Shown piece after piece: positions 26,175 through 34,725 of a stretch of 64,000 nt of DNA (positions are counted from its first letter, which is position 1; each line of letters opens with the position of its first letter). The position numbers were made by a program, and so were the translations under genes. Under the pieces are notes generated by a model. It ran no database searches and was not told the DNA's origin. It was given only the letters and a program-made list of their open reading frames with translations. The DNA is from GAS188 sp963794475 (GTDB taxonomy: Bacteria; Pseudomonadota; Alphaproteobacteria; Rhizobiales; Beijerinckiaceae). The stretch is from contig CAWCDW010000004.1 in the NCBI GenBank assembly GCA_963794475.1, positions 1-64,000 of the forward strand. Direction: 5' to 3'.

Positions 26175-29100
26175 TCAATGATGAGGATGGGCCAATAAGG
26201 CAGAATCCTCCGCGCTCGGGTGCATCGGTGACAACGAGGCGACCTGCCCTGCAGCGTGGTCGTTGCTGAACCCGGCGGCCATGAATTGGGTCAATAAGGC
26301 TGCGATGTGACCGACCGGCGCCCCTGTCGATGTCGAATTTGGCAGGGTAGAGGATATCACGGAGGGCGGATCGGTTACATTGATTGTCTGGGTGGCGGAA
26401 CTGGCCGATTCCCCCGATGTCGTGTTGCTTGCGGTTACGGTCAGCGCCGCTATTGGCTGACCGGTGCCCGTATAGTTTGAGGTCAGGACGAGGCCGGTAA
26501 GGGGCGTCCCCGCCGGGGAGGTGATCGTCCACGTAGCGCTGCCAGACTGATGACTGACACTGTCACCGCTGGGCGCCGATATTGTCTCGTAGGTGGGGAC
26601 GCCGCCGATGGTCATAGAAAGGGCGTCGTCGGAATCGGCAGGTGTTGCACTAACGCCAAGAGACACGGAGCCTCCCGCCGCCACCATGAGTGAGGTGTTC
26701 GCGATCGTCAGCGCCGGCGGCTCCGACGACCCGTCAGTGTCCGCCGCGGTGGTGACAGAGGTTCCGCTCGCCCCATCGCTTGCAAACTGGAAGCTCGCAC
26801 TGCCGAGGCTCGATGCCTGGAAGTCCAGACTCGCATGCTGGCTAGAGGCATTCGTCAGTTGCAGCACGCCAGTCGACGCGTTGTAGCTGAAAGTCACACC
26901 TGTCGAGGAAAAATTCTTGAGATCGATCGTGTCACCGTTGACGAAGTGCTCGAGCAGCGTCCCTGCGTACGACGAGGTCCCTACGTTGGTCCCAAATGAC
27001 GTGAAATTGTCAACAAGGAAGACGCTGCTGCCCAGGAAATTGACTTGGGTGTTCGTTCCGGTGGCCGCGGCGACTTCGAGCGTGCTGCCCGTTTGAAGTT
27101 GGAAGAGGCCGGTGCTCGCCGGATTAACGGCGGTCGAGGCCGTGAGCGAACCCGCGATGTCGAGCGTGCCATTGTTCAATACGCTTTGCGCGCTATTGGC
27201 GCCCGTTAGTGTCCAGGTCGCCCCGGCATCAACCGCGAGCGTCTGGAAATGAAGGAATGAGGTGCCCACTGCGCCGATCGAGCCGGCACCAGTGCCGGCG
27301 GCAAGCTCGAGCGTGTTCGTGCCGCCACTGTTTGCCGTGACCTTGCCGACGAACACCGCGCCGGGATCGACCACGAGCCGATTGGTGGCACTGGCCGTGA
27401 AATCGACGGCGTAGCTACCACCCGAGATCGTGCCGGCAGTCGTCACCGTGCCGCCAACGCCCGAAAGGAAGATCCCAAATGAGGTTCCCCTGATCGAGCC
27501 CGTCGAGCTGTTCGTGATACTCCCGCCATCCGCGAGGTCGACGCCTGTGCTTCCTGTCCCGCCCCCGATCTGGCCGCTGTTCGTGATCGTGCCCACCGCC
27601 CTGTATTTGACGTAGACGCCAATGCTGGCACCTGTGATCGAAGCGCCAGCAGCGTTAGTCACTGTGCCGCCAAGACCGAGCACGACACCGTCATAGGTAG
27701 CGCCCGAAATACTTCCGTAATTCGCAACGTTGCCGAAACCGCCCTCGATGAACACACCGAATTTCTGACCCGCTATGGTCCCGGTCGAGTTGTTGGTGAT
27801 GGCTCCATTGTTCCCTAGATAGACCCCGGTCCCCTGCGCGCCGGTGCCGGAAATCTTGCCGGCATTGGTGATCGTGCCCGTCTGATTCTTGAAAAAGATC
27901 CCCGTGTGCTGTGCCGAGATGGACCCCGACGCCAAATTCGAAACACTACCACCGGCAACCATGAAGATGCCCTGATACACTCCCGAGATCGAGCCCGCAT
28001 TCGTCACTGTGCCGACCGCGCCGGCGACATAGACGCCGGTGCCGCCAAGGCCTGTAATTGAACCGCTCGAGCCGTTCGTGACGGTGCCGCCGGCCTGAAG
28101 CAGTAGGGCGGACGAACCCGATATCGAGCCGGTGTTGCCGATGGTGCTCCTGCTTGCGAGCGACACCCCGTTCCCTGCGGAGGAGGAGATCTTCCCGGCG
28201 TTGCTGATACCCCAAGTGGTGCCGGTCCCACCGTTGATGCCGTTCACTCCTGAACCCGTCGCCGTCACGGTGCCCGTGCTGGTAATGTATAACGGGTTGC
28301 TGGCCGTGCTCAGGTTCACCGGCCCGGCCGTGCTGCTGCTGATCGTGCTCCCGAGAGTTGGCACGCTGATGGTGAAGGTGTCGGCGCTCGAGGGAACCGA
28401 GCTCGGGCCGCCGGCGGCCGCCTGGGTCGCGGTGACGGAGTGACTGGTGTTGCTCAGCGGCGCCGTCGGCGTGTAGCTCCAGTTGCCGCCCGTGACCGTC
28501 GTGCTGCCGGCCACCCTCCCGTCGATCGAGACGGTGACGGTGTCGCCGCTGATCCCGGACCCGGAGATGGCGGGATCGGCGGTCGTGGTGATGGTGCTGC
28601 CGTTGCTCGGCGCCGTGATGCTCGGCGCTGGCGGCGGCACGCTGATGGTGAAGGTGTCGGCGCTCGAGGGAACCGAGCTCGGGCCGCCGGCGGCCGCCTG
28701 GGTCGCGGTGACGGAGTGGCTGGTGTTGCTCAGCGGCGCCGTCGGCGTGAAGCTCCAGTTGCCGCCCGTGACCGTCGTGCTGCCGGCCACGCTCCCGTCG
28801 ATCGAGACGGTGACGGTGTCGCCGCTGATCCCGGACCCGGAGATGGCGGGATCGGCGGTCGTGGTGATGGTGCTGCCGTTGCTCGGCGCCGTGATGCTCG
28901 GCGCCGGCGGCGGCACGCTGATGGTGAAGGTGTCGGCGCTCGAGGGAGCCGAGCTCGGGCCGCCGGCGGCCGCCTGGGTCGCGGTGACGGAGTGGCTGGT
29001 GTTGCTCAGCGGCGCCGTCGGCGTGAAGCTCCAGTTGCCGCCCGTGACCGTCGTGCTGCCGGCCACGCTCCCGTCGATCGAGACGGTGACGGTGTCGCCG

Positions 29101-30182
29101 CTGATCCCGGACCCGGAGATGGTGGGATCGGCGGTCGTGGTGATGGTGCTGCCGTTGCTCGGCGCCGTGATGCTCGGCGCCGGCGGCGGCACGCTGATGG
29201 TGAAGGTGTCGGCGCTCGAGGGAGCCGAGCTCGGGCCGCCGGCGGCCGCCTGGGTCGCGGTGACGGAGTGGCTGGTGTTGCTCAGCGGCGCCGTCGGCGT
29301 GAAGCTCCAGTTGCCGCCCGTGACCGTCGTGCTGCCGGCCACGCTCCCGTCGATCGAGACGGTGACGGTGTCGCCGCTGATCCCGGACCCGGAGATGGTG
29401 GGATCGGCGGTCGTGGTGATGGTGCTGCCGTTGCTCGGCGCCGTGATGCTCGGCGCCGGCGGCGCCGTGGGCACGTTGATGGTGAAGGTGTCGGCGCTCG
29501 AGGGAGCCGAGCTCGGGCCGCCGGCGGCCGCCTGGGTCGCGGTGACGGAGTGGCTGGTGTTGCTCAGCGGCGCCGTCGGCGTGAAGCTCCAGTTGCCGCC
29601 CGTGACCGTCGTGCTGCCGGCCACGTTCCCGTCGATCGAGACGGTGACGGTATCGCCGCTGATCCCAGACCCGGAGATGGTGGGATCGGCGGTCGTGGTG
29701 ATGGTGCTGCCGTTGCTCGGCGCCGTGATGCTCGGCGCCGGCGGCGGCACGCTGATGGTGAAGGTGTCGGCGCTCGAGGGAGCCGAGCTCGGGCCGCCGG
29801 CGGCCGCCTGGGTCGCGGTGACGGAGTGGCTGGTGTTGCTCAGCGGCGCCGTCGGCGTGAAGCTCCAGTTGCCGCCCGTGACCGTCGTGCTGCCGGCCAC
29901 GCTCCCGTCGATCGAGACGGTGACGGTGTCGCCGCTGATCCCGGACCCGGAGATGGTGGGATCGGCGGTCGTGGTGATGGTGCTGCCGTTGCTCGGCGCC
30001 GTGATGCTCGGCGCCGGCGGCGCCGTGGGCACGTTGATGGTGAAGGTGTCGGCGCTCGAGGGAGCCGAGCTCGGGCCGCCGGCGGCCGCCTGGGTCGCGG
30101 TGACGGAGTGGCTGGTGTTGCTCAGCGGCGCCGTCGGCGTGAAGCTCCAGTTGCCGCCCGTGACCGTCGTGCTGCCGGCCAC
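26175..30182 (-). CDS. Giant Ig-repeat/beta-helix adhesin, C-terminal part (after frame break)
   Basis: This frame continues the adhesin started at 33616 after a break in the repeat array near 30300. It encodes about seven Ig-like units (each PSITAPSNGSTITTTADPTI ... SADTFTISV, 92-94 residues), then a second copy of the beta-helix module (NPLYITSTGTVTATGS, repeated G-x-I-x-N-x-G motifs such as AGTISGGSYAVDF), the same LLEHFVNGDTIDLKNFSSTG block as the first module, a VTV-rich domain, and a tail ending FMAAGFSNDHAAGQVASL ... LLAHPHH. There is no transmembrane beta-barrel, so type I rather than type V secretion is likely (inference). The true start of this part is not the internal ATG at 30182; it should be read together with the upstream part. 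Confidence 0.75.
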   Translation of the reverse strand: MAGSTTVTGGNWSFTPTAPLSNTSHSVTATQAAAGGPSSAPSSADTFTINVPTAPPAPSITAPSNGSTITTTADPTISGSGISGDTVTVSIDGSVAGSTTVTGGNWSFTPTAPLSNTSHSVTATQAAAGGPSSAPSSADTFTISVPPPAPSITAPSNGSTITTTADPTISGSGISGDTVTVSIDGNVAGSTTVTGGNWSFTPTAPLSNTSHSVTATQAAAGGPSSAPSSADTFTINVPTAPPAPSITAPSNGSTITTTADPTISGSGISGDTVTVSIDGSVAGSTTVTGGNWSFTPTAPLSNTSHSVTATQAAAGGPSSAPSSADTFTISVPPPAPSITAPSNGSTITTTADPTISGSGISGDTVTVSIDGSVAGSTTVTGGNWSFTPTAPLSNTSHSVTATQAAAGGPSSAPSSADTFTISVPPPAPSITAPSNGSTITTTADPAISGSGISGDTVTVSIDGSVAGSTTVTGGNWSFTPTAPLSNTSHSVTATQAAAGGPSSVPSSADTFTISVPPPAPSITAPSNGSTITTTADPAISGSGISGDTVTVSIDGRVAGSTTVTGGNWSYTPTAPLSNTSHSVTATQAAAGGPSSVPSSADTFTISVPTLGSTISSSTAGPVNLSTASNPLYITSTGTVTATGSGVNGINGGTGTTWGISNAGKISSSAGNGVSLASRSTIGNTGSISGSSALLLQAGGTVTNGSSGSITGLGGTGVYVAGAVGTVTNAGSISGVYQGIFMVAGGSVSNLASGSISAQHTGIFFKNQTGTITNAGKISGTGAQGTGVYLGNNGAITNNSTGTIAGQKFGVFIEGGFGNVANYGSISGATYDGVVLGLGGTVTNAAGASITGASIGVYVKYRAVGTITNSGQIGGGTGSTGVDLADGGSITNSSTGSIRGTSFGIFLSGVGGTVTTAGTISGGSYAVDFTASATNRLVVDPGAVFVGKVTANSGGTNTLELAAGTGAGSIGAVGTSFLHFQTLAVDAGATWTLTGANSAQSVLNNGTLDIAGSLTASTAVNPASTGLFQLQTGSTLEVAAATGTNTQVNFLGSSVFLVDNFTSFGTNVGTSSYAGTLLEHFVNGDTIDLKNFSSTGVTFSYNASTGVLQLTNASSQHASLDFQASSLGSASFQFASDGASGTSVTTAADTDGSSEPPALTIANTSLMVAAGGSVSLGVSATPADSDDALSMTIGGVPTYETISAPSGDSVSHQSGSATWTITSPAGTPLTGLVLTSNYTGTGQPIAALTVTASNTTSGESASSATQTINVTDPPSVISSTLPNSTSTGAPVGHIAALLTQFMAAGFSNDHAAGQVASLSPMHPSAEDSALLAHPHH

Positions 30183-31971
30183 GCTCCCGTCGATCGAGAC
30201 GGTGACGGTGTCGCCGCTGATCCCGGACCCGGAGATGGTGGGATCGGCGGTCGTGGTGATGGTGCTGCCGTTGCTCGGCGCCGTGATGCTCGGCGCCGGC
30301 GGCGGGGCACGTTGATGGTGAAGGTGTCGGCGCTCGAGGGAGCCGAGCTCGGGCCGCCGGCGGCCGCCTGGGTCGCGGTGACGGAGTGGCTGGTGTTGCT
30401 CAGCGGCGCCGTCGGCGTGAAGCTCCAGTTGCCGCCCGTGACCGTCGTGCTGCCGGCCACGCTCCCGTCGATCGAGACGGTGACGGTGTCGCCGCTGATC
30501 CCGGACCCGGAGATGGTGGGATCGGCGGTCGTGGTGATGGTGCTGCCGTTGCTCGGCGCCGTGATGCTCGGCGCCGGCGGCGGCACGCTGATGGTGAAGG
30601 TGTCGGCGCTCGAGGGAGCCGAGCTCGGGCCGCCGGCGGCCGCCTGGGTCGCGGTGACGGAGTGGCTGGTGTTGCTCAGCGGCGCCGTCGGCGTGAAGCT
30701 CCAGTTGCCGCCCGTGACCGTCGTGCTGCCGGCCACGCTCCCGTCGATCGAGACGGTGACGGTGTCGCCGCTGATCCCGGACCCGGAGATGGTGGGATCG
30801 GCGGTCGTGGTGATGGTGCTGCCGTTGCTCGGCGCCGTGATGCTCGGCGCCGGCGGCGGGGCACGCTGATGGTGAAGGTGTCGGCGCTCGAGGGAGCCGA
30901 GCTCGGGCCGCCGGCGGCCGCCTGGGTCGCGGTGACGGAGTGGCTGGTGTTGCTCAGCGGCGCCGTCGGCGTGAAGCTCCAGTTGCCGCCCGTGACCGTC
31001 GTGCTGCCGGCCACGCTCCCGTCGATCGAGACGGTGACGGTGTCGCCGCTGATCCCGGACCCGGAGATGGTGGGATCGGCGGTCGTGGTGATGGTGCTGC
31101 CGTTGCTCGGCGCCGTGATGCTCGGCGCCGGCGGCGGGCACGCTGATGGTGAAGGTGTCGGCGCTCGAGGGAGCCGAGCTCGGGCCGCCGGCGGCCGCCT
31201 GGGTCGCGGTGACGGAGTGGCTGGTGTTGCTCAGCGGCGCCGTCGGCGTGAAGCTCCAGTTGCCGCCCGTGACCGTCGTGCTGCCGGCCACGCTCCCGTC
31301 GATCGAGACGGTGACGGTGTCGCCGCTGATCCCGGACCCGGAGATGGTGGGATCGGCGGTCGTGGTGATGGTGCTGCCGTTGCTCGGCGCCGTGATGCTC
31401 GGCGCCGGCGGCGGCACGCTGATGGTGAAGGTGTCGGCGCTCGAGGGAGCCGAGCTCGGGCCGCCGGCGGCCGCCTGGGTCGCGGTGACGGAGTGGCTGG
31501 TGTTGCTCAGCGGCGCCGTCGGCGTGAAGCTCCAGTTGCCGCCCGTGACCGTCGTGCTGCCGGCCACGCTCCCATCGATCGAGACGGTGACGGTGTCGCC
31601 GCTGATCCCGGACCCGGAGATGGTGGGATCGGCGGTCGTGGTGATGGTGCTGCCGTTGCTCGGCGCCGTGATGCTCGGCGCCGGCGGCGCCGTGGGCACG
31701 TTGATGGTGAAGGTGTCGGCGCTCGAGGGAGCCGAGCTCGGGCCGCCGGCGGCCGCCTGGGTCGCGGTGACGGAGTGGCTGGTGTTGCTCAGCGGCGCCG
31801 TCGGCGTGAAGCTCCAGTTGCCGCCCGTGACCGTCGTGCTGCCGGCCACGCTCCCGTCGATCGAGACGGTGACGGTGTCGCCGCTGATCCCGGACCCGGA
31901 GATGGTGGGATCGGCGGTCGTGGTGATGGTGCTGCCGTTGCTCGGCGCCGTGATGCTCGGCGCCGGCGGAG
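28361..31971 (-). repeat. Thirteen near-identical 276-282 bp tandem repeats (Ig-like domain array)
   Basis: Units begin at 28361, 28637, 28913, 29189, 29471, 29747, 30029, 30307, 30583, 30861, 31138, 31414 and 31696, marked by GCACGCTGATGG or GCACGTTGATGG on the plus strand. The lengths are 276 (most), 282 (three, with an extra GCCGTG), 278 (two) and 277 (one). The 277/278 units break the reading frame. The left-most two units differ slightly (GGAACCGAGCTC in place of GGAGCCGAGCTC); the others are almost identical base for base, which points to recent expansion or gene conversion, and also to assembly risk. Confidence 0.95.
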
Positions 31972-33616
31972 GAGGCGGGGGTGAGCTCCCCGCCGCAGTC
32001 GTGACAAAAGTGCCGCTCGCCCCATCGCTCGCAAATTGGAAGCTCGCGCTGCCGAGGCTCGATGCCTGAAAGTCCAGGCTCGCATGTTGGCTAGAGCCAT
32101 TGGTCAGTTGCAGCACGCCACTCGATGCAGTGAAGCTAAAAGTCACACCCGTCGAGGAAAAATTCTTGAGATCGATCGTGTCACCGTTGACGAAGCCTTC
32201 GAGCAACGTCCCAGCGTATGAGGAGGCTCCGACATTGGTGCCGAAAGATGCGAAGCTATCGACGATCAACTTGCTGCTACCCGCGAAATTCACTTGGGTG
32301 TTCGTGCCGGTGGCCGCCGCGAATTCGAGCGTGCCGCCCGTCTGAAGCTGGAAGAGACCGGTGCTCGCCGGATTGACGGCGGTCGATGCCGTGAGCGAAC
32401 CCGCAATGTTGAGCGTGCCGTTGTTGAGCACGGTTGGCTCGCTGTTCGCGCCGGTCAGCGTCCAGGTCGCGCCGGCATCGACCACAAGCGTCTGGAAATG
32501 GCTGAAAGCGGTGTTCACTCCATTGATCGAGCCTGTGCTACCGCCGCCCGCAAGCTCCAGGGTGTTCGTGCCGCTGCTGTTTGCGCCGACCTTTCCCACG
32601 AACACCGCGCCGGGATCGACCACGAGGCGATTGGTGGCACTAGCCGTGAAATCGACGGCGTAGCTTCCGCCCGATATCGTGCCCGCGTTCGTCACCGTGC
32701 CGCCAGCGGAGGCGAAGATGCCGAACGAACCTCCCGAAATCGTCCCCGTCGAGGTGTTTGTAACGAAGCCGCTCGCGTTGGACTCGAGATAGACGCCAAC
32801 GCTGCTTGTACCGGTGATCTTGCCGGAATTGGTAATCGTCCCGGCCTGGCTTTTGAAAACAATCCCGTTGTGCGTTCCCGAGATCGTCCCGGACGTGGCA
32901 TTCGAAATGCTGCCGCCATTCGTTATGAAAAGGCCGTGATATCCTCCCGAGATCGCGCCAGCGTTTGTTACGTTGCCGAAGGCGCCGGTGATGTAAATGC
33001 CGGCGCCCTTAGCTGCACTCGCAATGGAAGCGCCCGAGGTGTTCGTGACGCTCCCGCCGGAAAACAACCCGATCCCGTCGTCCACGGTCGCGATGAGAGT
33101 GCCCGAGTTCACGATCGTGCCGGCGCCCCCCTGGACGATAACGCTGTCCTCGCCGCCGGTGATCGAGCTGGTGTTGGTGACAAGCCCCCCTTGGGTAAGG
33201 CCGACGCCGTAGGCAACGCCCGAGATCGCCGCGTGATTCGTGACCGTGCCGATGCCACCCGCGATGAAGACACCGGAGCCGGAGCCCTCTCCGGATCCCA
33301 GCTTCCCAAGGCTCGAGATCGACCCACCAACATTATTCGTGACGCTGCCGCCCGCGCGCAGCACGACGGCATCGACGCCTGAGATCGAACCGGTATTGCT
33401 GACGGCGCCGTTGCTTGCCAGGTAGACCCCGTCGCCGCCCGTGGCGGCGACTTTGCCGGCATTGTTGACGGTCCACGTCGCGCCGGATCCGCCGTAGACG
33501 CCGTTCGACGATCCGCTCGAGGTCACCGTGCCCGAGCTGGTGATATACAGAGGATTATCGGTCGACGGATTGAGTACCACCGGACCGGTCATGCTGATGC
33601 TGATTGTCCTGGACAT
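30122..33616 (-). CDS. Giant Ig-repeat/beta-helix adhesin, N-terminal part
   Basis: This part encodes an N-terminus without signal peptide (MSRTISISMTGPVVLNPSTD), then about 500 residues of beta-helix repeats with the pattern G-x-I/V-x-N-x-G (NAGKVAATGGDGVYLASNGA, GTISGTHNGIVFKSQAGTIT), a block GDTIDLKNFSSTGVTFSF, a Pro linker and the first Ig-like units. One unit (30861-31138) is read out of frame between a +1 and a +2 length change, after which the frame returns for two units; at 30307 a further +2 change leads to a stop at 30122. Restored, the whole protein would have roughly 2,480 residues. This layout fits a secreted or cell-surface adhesin, probably for biofilm or host contact. The start has GAGAG upstream. 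Confidence 0.8.
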   Translation of the reverse strand: MSRTISISMTGPVVLNPSTDNPLYITSSGTVTSSGSSNGVYGGSGATWTVNNAGKVAATGGDGVYLASNGAVSNTGSISGVDAVVLRAGGSVTNNVGGSISSLGKLGSGEGSGSGVFIAGGIGTVTNHAAISGVAYGVGLTQGGLVTNTSSITGGEDSVIVQGGAGTIVNSGTLIATVDDGIGLFSGGSVTNTSGASIASAAKGAGIYITGAFGNVTNAGAISGGYHGLFITNGGSISNATSGTISGTHNGIVFKSQAGTITNSGKITGTSSVGVYLESNASGFVTNTSTGTISGGSFGIFASAGGTVTNAGTISGGSYAVDFTASATNRLVVDPGAVFVGKVGANSSGTNTLELAGGGSTGSINGVNTAFSHFQTLVVDAGATWTLTGANSEPTVLNNGTLNIAGSLTASTAVNPASTGLFQLQTGGTLEFAAATGTNTQVNFAGSSKLIVDSFASFGTNVGASSYAGTLLEGFVNGDTIDLKNFSSTGVTFSFTASSGVLQLTNGSSQHASLDFQASSLGSASFQFASDGASGTFVTTAAGSSPPPPPPAPSITAPSNGSTITTTADPTISGSGISGDTVTVSIDGSVAGSTTVTGGNWSFTPTAPLSNTSHSVTATQAAAGGPSSAPSSADTFTINVPTAPPAPSITAPSNGSTITTTADPTISGSGISGDTVTVSIDGSVAGSTTVTGGNWSFTPTAPLSNTSHSVTATQAAAGGPSSAPSSADTFTISVPPPAPSITAPSNGSTITTTADPTISGSGISGDTVTVSIDGSVAGSTTVTGGNWSFTPTAPLSNTSHSVTATQAAAGGPSSAPSSADTFTISVPAAGAEHHGAEQRQHHHHDRRSHHLRVRDQRRHRHRLDRRERGRQHDGHGRQLELHADGAAEQHQPLRHRDPGGRRRPELGSLERRHLHHQRAPPPAPSITAPSNGSTITTTADPTISGSGISGDTVTVSIDGSVAGSTTVTGGNWSFTPTAPLSNTSHSVTATQAAAGGPSSAPSSADTFTISVPPPAPSITAPSNGSTITTTADPTISGSGISGDTVTVSIDGSVAGSTTVTGGNWSFTPTAPLSNTSHSVTATQAAAGGPSSAPSSADTFTINVPRRRRRASRRRATAAPSPRPPIPPSPGPGSAATPSPSRSTGAWPAARRSRAATGASRRRRR

Positions 33617-34246
33617 CGGACTCTCGCTTTTCTACCGGAGCGATTTCAGAACGCTGGCCACCCACGCCGGATTGACCAGGACGGGCCACACGCAATTACG
33701 CCAGGATAGGGAAACCGCCCCGCACGAATCCTGCGCAGCGCACTTCGCGACGAATTTGGGTAGCACGATAGCACGCGGCCGAATGATCCGGGGCGAATCC
33801 AGTCAGGTGTCGTGCGGAATCGACCTGGGAATTACGGGGTACCTCATGGAGATCGATTTTGGCGCACCGACCAAGGCAAGGCTCGGACGCGAGAGCGGTC
33901 GGCCGAGACGAAATTGCCGAGGCTGGTTCTGTCCACCAAATCACGAAAAATGTTTCGCTTGCCGCGAGGCGAGGTAATCCGAAAAAGTGAGTAGTTCGGC
34001 ATCGCCGACCCAGTCGGCAGCCTCACTTGCAGAGGAAATCGGCGCTCGCCGAGAGACGGCAGGAGGCGTTAGCGTCGCGTCTGGCGTCTACACAGCCCAT
34101 AAGCAAATGTCGGGGGAACCTGTGATCAGTGGGCGCCGTTTACGGCTAGGTCCGTTTGCTGTGAAAAATCAAGATCCGATTTTGCCAAAGGTTGAATTTG
34201 GGTAAAACCATACCTCGCCTTGCGTCTCCCCGATTGGAGAAAAGAT
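33617..34246. other. Intergenic region between divergent adhesin and cupredoxin genes
   Basis: About 630 bases that should contain the adhesin promoter (leftward) and the cupredoxin promoter (rightward). Several short frames exist on both strands but none has a ribosome site or a recognisable product. Nothing else could be supported. Confidence 0.4.
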
Positions 34247-34697
34247 ATGAAGCGGTACCCGATTTTCCGCGTGATGTTCAGCGCGGTCATCCTCGCCATG
34301 GGCCTGTCCCCAGCGGTGGCGGGGACGGTCGTCAAGGTCGAGCTGCAAGATCCGTCCACGGCGGACGGGGGTGGTTCCATGCAGATGAAATTGGATCGCG
34401 ACAGCGTTCCGACCGGCCAGATTTGCTTTGAGGCGGTGAACGACTCCAAGGCGCTGGAGCATGAGATGATCCTGGTGAAAACGGATCAGGACCCATCCGC
34501 TTTTCCTTACGATGCGAAGAAAGACAGAGTTGTCGAATTCGAAGGTGAAAAGCCTCGGCGAGGTTCCCGAGCTGAAGCCTGGGAAATCCGGGCATCTTTC
34601 CGTGAATTTGAAGCCGGGAAGCTACGTTCTCTACTGCAACCAGGCCGGCCACGTGCATCAAGGCATGTGGGCTCGCTTGAGCGTCACGGCGAAGTAG
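34247..34697 (+). pseudogene. Exported cupredoxin-like protein, single frameshift
   Basis: The first frame from 34247 gives a signal peptide (IFRVMFSAVILAMGLSPAVA then G) and a cupredoxin start (VEL...MQMKLDRDSVPTGQICFEAV, then ALEHEMILVKTD with the first His ligand). The second frame gives LGEVPELKPGKSGHLSVNLK, then PGSYVLYCNQAGHVHQGMWA with Cys, His and Met ligands, ending at 34697. Together about 149 residues with a complete type 1 copper set. The break is at GAATTC (34535-34540): removing one T gives GTC GAA TCG AAG and restores the frame. The start is backed by GGAGAAAAGAT. Without correction, translation would run on in the wrong frame to about 34915, into uvrA. It may be a real recent mutation or a sequencing error. 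Confidence 0.85.
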
Positions 34698-34725
34698 AGC
34701 GCAACCAGGGCGCCGCAAGCGCTGC

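Noticed and set aside
28361..31971. CRISPR-like regular repeats
   Set aside because: Units are 276-282 bases without unique spacers and code for protein; no cas genes are near.
28440..31984. Long plus-strand open frames (over 500-800 codons) across the repeat array
   Set aside because: They are the complement of a GC-rich tandem repeat whose unit length is a multiple of three, so any stop-free frame repeats. The products are Arg/Asp/Gly/Ala-rich repeats with no recognisable fold, and the minus frame has clear Ig-like domains.
33528..33977. A 149-codon plus-strand frame at the adhesin 5' end
   Set aside because: It overlaps the adhesin start on the other strand, has no ribosome site and an unnatural composition.
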